64,000 nucleotides of DNA, taken from the NCBI RefSeq assembly GCF_036898465.1, contig NZ_JARUMJ010000001.1:8494001-8558000 (forward strand), written 5' to 3'. The notes beneath the pieces were generated by a model, which was not told the origin of the DNA, made no database searches, and saw nothing but the letters and a program-made list of their open reading frames with translations. A program made the position numbers and the translations under genes. This document shows, piece after piece, positions 60,751 to 64,000 of the stretch. How positions within the stretch are numbered: the stretch's first letter is position 1; every line of letters begins with the position of its first letter. The DNA comes from Streptomyces sp. B21-105 (GTDB taxonomy: Bacteria; Actinomycetota; Actinomycetes; Streptomycetales; Streptomycetaceae).

Positions 60751-62991
60751 GTGAAACCACGCAGCACCGCCCTGTTGTCCCTCGCGGCCCTGCTGGGCGC
60801 GGCGCTCACCGCGCTGCCCGCCCAGCAGGCCGGCGCCGAGGAGGCCGAGCAGGTCAGGAACGGCACCTTCGACACGACCGCGGATCCGTGGTGGACCAGC
60901 AACGTCACCGCGGGCCTCGCCGACGGCCGGCTCTGCGCGGACGTGCCCGGCGGCACCGTCAACCGCTGGGACTCCGCCGTCGGCCAGAACGACATCACCC
61001 TGGAGAAGGGATCGACGTACCGGTTCTCCTTCAGTGCCTCCGGCGTCCCCGAGGGGCATGTGGTGCGCGCCGTCGTGGGCCTCGGGGCCGCGCCCTACGA
61101 CACCTGGCACGAGGCGACGCCGGTGCTGAGCGCGTCGGGGGAGTCGTACACGTACACCTTCACCGCCCCCGTCGACAGCGCCCAGGGACAGGTCGCCTTC
61201 CAGGTCGGCGGCAGCGCCGACCCCTGGCGGTTCTGTCTCGACGACGTGTCGCTGCTGGGCGGGGTGCCGCCCGAGGTGTACGAGCCCGACACCGGACCGC
61301 GGGTGCGCGTCAACCAGGTCGCCTACCTGCCCGCCGGGCCGAAGAACGCCACGCTGGTGACGGACGCCGCCGGCAAGTTGCCCTGGCAGCTGAGGAACGC
61401 CGCCGGGGCGACGGTCGCGAGGGGCTGGAGCGTGCCGCGCGGCCTCGACGCCTCGTCCGGGCAGCGCGTGCACTCCATCGATTTCGGCGCTTTCCGCAAG
61501 GGCGGCACCGGCTTCACCCTGGTCGCCGACGGCGAGACCAGCCGCCCCTTCGACATCGGCACGGCCGCCTACCGGCGGCTGCGCGTCGACGCGGCGAAGT
61601 ACTACTACACGCAGCGCAGCGGCATCGCGATCCGTGACGACCTGCGGCCCGGATACGGCCGTGCCGCCGGACACGTGGGCGTCGCGCCCAACCAGGGCGA
61701 CGCGTCGGTGCCCTGTCAGCATGGGGTGTGCGACTACACCCTCGACGTCTCCGGCGGCTGGTACGACGCCGGGGACCACGGCAAGTACGTCGTCAACGGG
61801 GGCATCGCGGTCTGGGAGCTGATGAGCACCTACGAGCGTTCCCTGCACGCCCGCACCGGCCACCCGGCCGCGCTCGGCGACGGCACGCTCGCCCTGCCCG
61901 AGAGCGGCAACAAGACGCCGGACATCCTCGACGAGGCCCGCTGGGAGCTGGACTTCCTGCTGAGGATGCAGGTGCCGGCCGGACAGCCGTTTGCGGGCAT
62001 GGCCCACCACAAGGTCCACGACGAGCAGTGGACGGGCCTGCCGCTGTTGCCGGACGACGACCCGCAAAAGCGCGAGCTGCACCCGCCGACGACCACCGCG
62101 ACCCTCAACCTGGCCGCTGCCGCCGCCCAGGCGGCCCGGCTCTACAAGCCCTACGACAAGGCGTTCGCGGCGAAGGCGCTGCAGGCGGCGCGCACCGCCT
62201 GGGCGGCCGCCGTGGCGCACCCGAAGGTGTACGCCGACCCGGCCGACGCCACCGGCGGCGGCGCCTACAACGACGACGACGCGACCGACGAGTTCTACTG
62301 GGCGGCGGCCGAGCTGTACCTGACCACGGGGGAGAAGCAGTACGCCGACTTCGTCGCCGGCTCGCCCGTGCACACCGCCGACGTGTTCGTCCCCTACGGA
62401 TTCGACTGGTCGCGCACGGCCGCCGCGGGGCGGCTCGACCTCGCCCTCGTGCCCAGCAAGCTGCCGGGACGGGACAAGGTGCGCCGGTCGGTGGTGCGCG
62501 GCGCGGACACGTATCTGGCCGCCCTGGCGGCACAGCCGTACGGCATGCCCTACGCACCCGACGGCAACCGCTACGACTGGGGCTCCAGTCACCAGGTCCT
62601 GAACAACGCCGTGGTCATCGCCACCGCCTACGACCTGACCGGCGCGTCCAAGTACCGTGACGGGGCCGTCGAGAGCATGGACTACGTCCTCGGCCGCAAC
62701 GCCCTGAACATGTCGTACGTCACCGGCTACGGCGAGGTGAACTCCCACCGCCAGCACAGCCGTTGGTACGCCCACCAGCTCGACCCGAACCTGCCGGACC
62801 CGCCGGCCGGAACGCTTGCGGGCGGACCGAACTCGAGCATTCAGGACCCCTACGCGCAGGGCAAGCTCCAGGGGTGCGTCGGGCAGTTCTGCTACATCGA
62901 CGACATTCAGTCCTGGTCGACGAACGAGACCGCGATCAACTGGAATGCGGCGCTGGCCCGGATGGCGTCCTTCGTGGCGGATCAGCAATAG
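60751..62991 (+). CDS. Secreted GH9 endoglucanase with CBM4-like and CelD_N domains
   Basis: A 746-residue cellulase. A Sec signal peptide ([20 protein letters not shown], cleavage near QAGAEE) is followed by a CBM4/9-like module ([17 protein letters not shown]), an Ig-like CelD_N domain ([20 protein letters not shown]) and the GH9 barrel. Catalytic Asp339 and Asp342 are in [14 protein letters not shown] and the proton donor Glu726 is in [12 protein letters not shown]. It hydrolyses beta-1,4-glucan. GTG at 60751 follows GAGGAG; longer in-frame reading to 60577 crosses the operator and is rejected. Control by CebR is predicted by the box at 60684. Confidence 0.94.
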   Translation: MKPRSTALLSLAALLGAALTALPAQQAGAEEAEQVRNGTFDTTADPWWTSNVTAGLADGRLCADVPGGTVNRWDSAVGQNDITLEKGSTYRFSFSASGVPEGHVVRAVVGLGAAPYDTWHEATPVLSASGESYTYTFTAPVDSAQGQVAFQVGGSADPWRFCLDDVSLLGGVPPEVYEPDTGPRVRVNQVAYLPAGPKNATLVTDAAGKLPWQLRNAAGATVARGWSVPRGLDASSGQRVHSIDFGAFRKGGTGFTLVADGETSRPFDIGTAAYRRLRVDAAKYYYTQRSGIAIRDDLRPGYGRAAGHVGVAPNQGDASVPCQHGVCDYTLDVSGGWYDAGDHGKYVVNGGIAVWELMSTYERSLHARTGHPAALGDGTLALPESGNKTPDILDEARWELDFLLRMQVPAGQPFAGMAHHKVHDEQWTGLPLLPDDDPQKRELHPPTTTATLNLAAAAAQAARLYKPYDKAFAAKALQAARTAWAAAVAHPKVYADPADATGGGAYNDDDATDEFYWAAAELYLTTGEKQYADFVAGSPVHTADVFVPYGFDWSRTAAAGRLDLALVPSKLPGRDKVRRSVVRGADTYLAALAAQPYGMPYAPDGNRYDWGSSHQVLNNAVVIATAYDLTGASKYRDGAVESMDYVLGRNALNMSYVTGYGEVNSHRQHSRWYAHQLDPNLPDPPAGTLAGGPNSSIQDPYAQGKLQGCVGQFCYIDDIQSWSTNETAINWNAALARMASFVADQQ

Positions 62992-63032
62992 GACGCGACC
63001 GGTCGGGAGCGAGCACGGACCGAACATCTTCT

Positions 63033-63093
63033 GGTACCGCGCGGTCGCCAGTTTGACCTGGGAATATTTACGAGTAAGTACCCGCGCGGTACC
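63033..63093. promoter_or_regulatory. Mirror-image operator flanking the toxin-antitoxin promoter
   Basis: GGTACCGCGCGG (63033-63044) and CCGCGCGGTACC (63082-63093) are perfect 12-base inverted arms. Between them lie TTGACC (63053-63058) and TAAGTA (63075-63080), a promoter with 16-base spacing. The right arm ends exactly at the GTG start at 63094, so the transcript may be nearly leaderless. Confidence 0.8.
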
Positions 63094-63348
63094 GTGAAGG
63101 ACATGCCAGCCCTCAATGTGGAGTTCAGCGATCGCGAGCTGGAGGACCTGCGGCAGATCGCCAAGGAACGCGGTACGTCGATGAAGGCACTCGTGCGGGA
63201 GGCGGCCGCGGCCGACATCGCGCGGCACCGGGCGCTGCAGGAGGGCGCGGAGGAATTCCGCAGGTTCTTCGCGTCCCACGCCGACGAGTTCGCGGCCGCC
63301 TTCCCCGACGACGAGCGTGCCGCGACGAGCGTGGGGCGGGTCGCCTGA
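63094..63348 (+). CDS. Ribbon-helix-helix antitoxin-like protein
   Basis: An 84-residue protein (81 if it starts at the ATG at 63103). The N-terminus is a ribbon-helix-helix DNA-binding fold (PALNVEFSDRELEDLRQIAKERGTSMKALV), and the C-terminus is an acidic helix (EGAEEFRRFFASHADEFAAAF) that would bind the toxin. Its stop is three bases before the next gene. It should dimerise on the inverted repeat upstream and repress the pair, as antitoxins do. Confidence 0.85.
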   Translation: MKDMPALNVEFSDRELEDLRQIAKERGTSMKALVREAAAADIARHRALQEGAEEFRRFFASHADEFAAAFPDDERAATSVGRVA

Positions 63349-63351
63349 CCG

Positions 63352-63729
63352 ATGACAGCCGTCATCCACATCGACGTGCCCTGGCTGCTCCAGCGCCATG
63401 AAGAGGTCCTGCCCGAGCAGCCCACCGTCAACGACTTCTCGGCCCTCGTCGCCGCCGTCGCCCGGCACCGGGTCGATCCGCCCAAACTGGGCGTGGACTC
63501 CGACCCCGCCTGGCGGGCGGCAGCGCTGCTGCACACGCTCACCCTGCTCAGGCCACTGCCCTCGGCCAACGCCCGCTTCGCCTGTGCGACGGCGGTGGCG
63601 TACATGTTCACCAGCGGCGTCGGCATCGATCCGCCGTACGGCGCGCTCGTCGACCTCGCCCGGGATCTCCTCGACGGGAAGACCGACGTCTACGGCGCGG
63701 CCGACCGGCTGCGCTCCTGGCAGATATAG
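63352..63729 (+). CDS. Fic/Doc-like toxin with degenerate active-site motif
   Basis: A 125-residue helical protein of the Doc-like type. It aligns with the Fic core: in Doc the motif is HxFxxANKR; here residues 67-75 read RPLPSANAR, keeping Ala72-Asn73 and Arg75 but with Arg67 in place of the catalytic His and Ala74 in place of Lys. The helix ahead (WRAAALLHTLTLL) and the one after (FACATAVAYMFTSGVGIDPP) fit the fold. Streptomycetes have many such Fic-type toxin genes next to RHH antitoxins. Activity may be altered or lost. Confidence 0.78.
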   Translation: MTAVIHIDVPWLLQRHEEVLPEQPTVNDFSALVAAVARHRVDPPKLGVDSDPAWRAAALLHTLTLLRPLPSANARFACATAVAYMFTSGVGIDPPYGALVDLARDLLDGKTDVYGAADRLRSWQI

Positions 63730-64000
63730 CGCGGGTCGCCACGGGACGCCTGGGACCCGTCCTGAGGAAGACCTTCCGGGCCGCCGGCCGAGGGCGGGAG
63801 GAACAGGGCCGGCGGCCGTTTCGCGCAGGAGAGCCGCCGTCCTGCGCGGGGCCTTTCGAGGAAGTGGCCGGTTCCAGCCAACTACCGGGGCCGGTGCGGC
63901 GGGAGCGTGCGCACGGCCCCGCCGCGTGCGCGCGTTTCGCACGGGGCGCAAGAAGGGATTCCGGCCGGGACGCCCGACTTCTCAAAAAGGCCGCCGTACG
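63730..64000. terminator. Region after the toxin gene with a hairpin
   Basis: No gene is seen up to the window end. CGCGCAGGA (63822-63830) and TCCTGCGCG (63840-63848) form a perfect 9-base stem with a 9-base loop, a candidate terminator for the toxin-antitoxin transcript. Confidence 0.5.

Noticed and set aside
60589..63951. Long open frame antisense to the GH9 and toxin-antitoxin genes
   Set aside because: No recognisable domain; it crosses three real genes and their promoters and its composition is that of a shadow frame.
1..64000. tRNA, rRNA, CRISPR, insertion sequence or prophage genes
   Set aside because: I looked for conserved tRNA arms, repeat-spacer arrays, transposase motifs and phage genes and saw none I could support.

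Overview
The window is very GC-rich, has strong third-position G/C bias, and carries families typical of streptomycetes: a CYP102B-like P450, a MoxR/VWA pair, many TetR, MarR, LacI, ROK and GlxA-type regulators, Tat-exported carbohydrate enzymes, a SpoIIE/RsbU-type phosphatase, a CebR-type operator and a DmdR/IdeR-type iron box. It reads as a chromosomal segment of a Streptomyces species. I saw no rRNA, tRNA, CRISPR array, insertion sequence or prophage. All identifications are by eye from sequence and family knowledge; no search was run.

Layout. 1-2.4 kb: VWA and MoxR genes and an unknown protein. 2.6-18.4 kb: an L-rhamnose/L-lactate module. On the minus strand rhaI-rhaD-rhaB is followed by lutA-lutB-lutC, so rhamnose can be isomerised, phosphorylated and cleaved to DHAP and L-lactaldehyde, oxidised to L-lactate and then to pyruvate. 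Divergently, rhaT-rhaP-rhaQ-rhaS (ABC importer), rhaM (mutarotase), a Tat-exported BNR-repeat protein that may release rhamnosyl sugars outside the cell, and a LacI regulator. The divergent promoter region carries three LacI-like palindromes and two recognisable promoters. 18.4-31.5 kb: mixed accessory and housekeeping genes, including an iminopeptidase remnant, PIG-L deacetylase, pentapeptide protein, CYP102-like P450 with divergent TetR, an iron-box-controlled DUF2470 protein, a Tat lactonase lipoprotein, a FUSC transporter, an APH-like kinase and a ROK regulator. 31.7-38.5 kb: small proteins, HAD and PHP hydrolases, a VanZ-like protein, DUF4230, a PRPP synthetase paralogue and a STAS protein. 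38-45 kb: stress and aromatic-compound units built on local regulators with clear operators (MarR with ALDH and ADH, GlxA-type AraC with a quinone oxidoreductase, TetR with DUF1304). 45-56 kb: a glutathionyl-hydroquinone-reductase-like protein, CDF transporter, F420-type nitroreductase, LysE exporter, PhyH dioxygenase, an unusual sigma-like/zinc-finger/lectin membrane protein, an ArsB-like transporter and a PAS-GAF-PP2C-HATPase phosphatase. 56.7-63.7 kb: secreted GH2 and GH9 enzymes, the GH9 gene under a perfect CebR-type box, an isochorismatase-like hydrolase, and a ribbon-helix-helix/Fic-like toxin-antitoxin pair with a mirror-image operator.

Three genes (rhaQ, the VanZ-like gene and the PRPP synthetase) are each broken by what looks like exactly one missing C in a short C run. 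In each case adding one C restores a full-length family protein with good start and stop signals, which suggests consensus error rather than three independent mutations.
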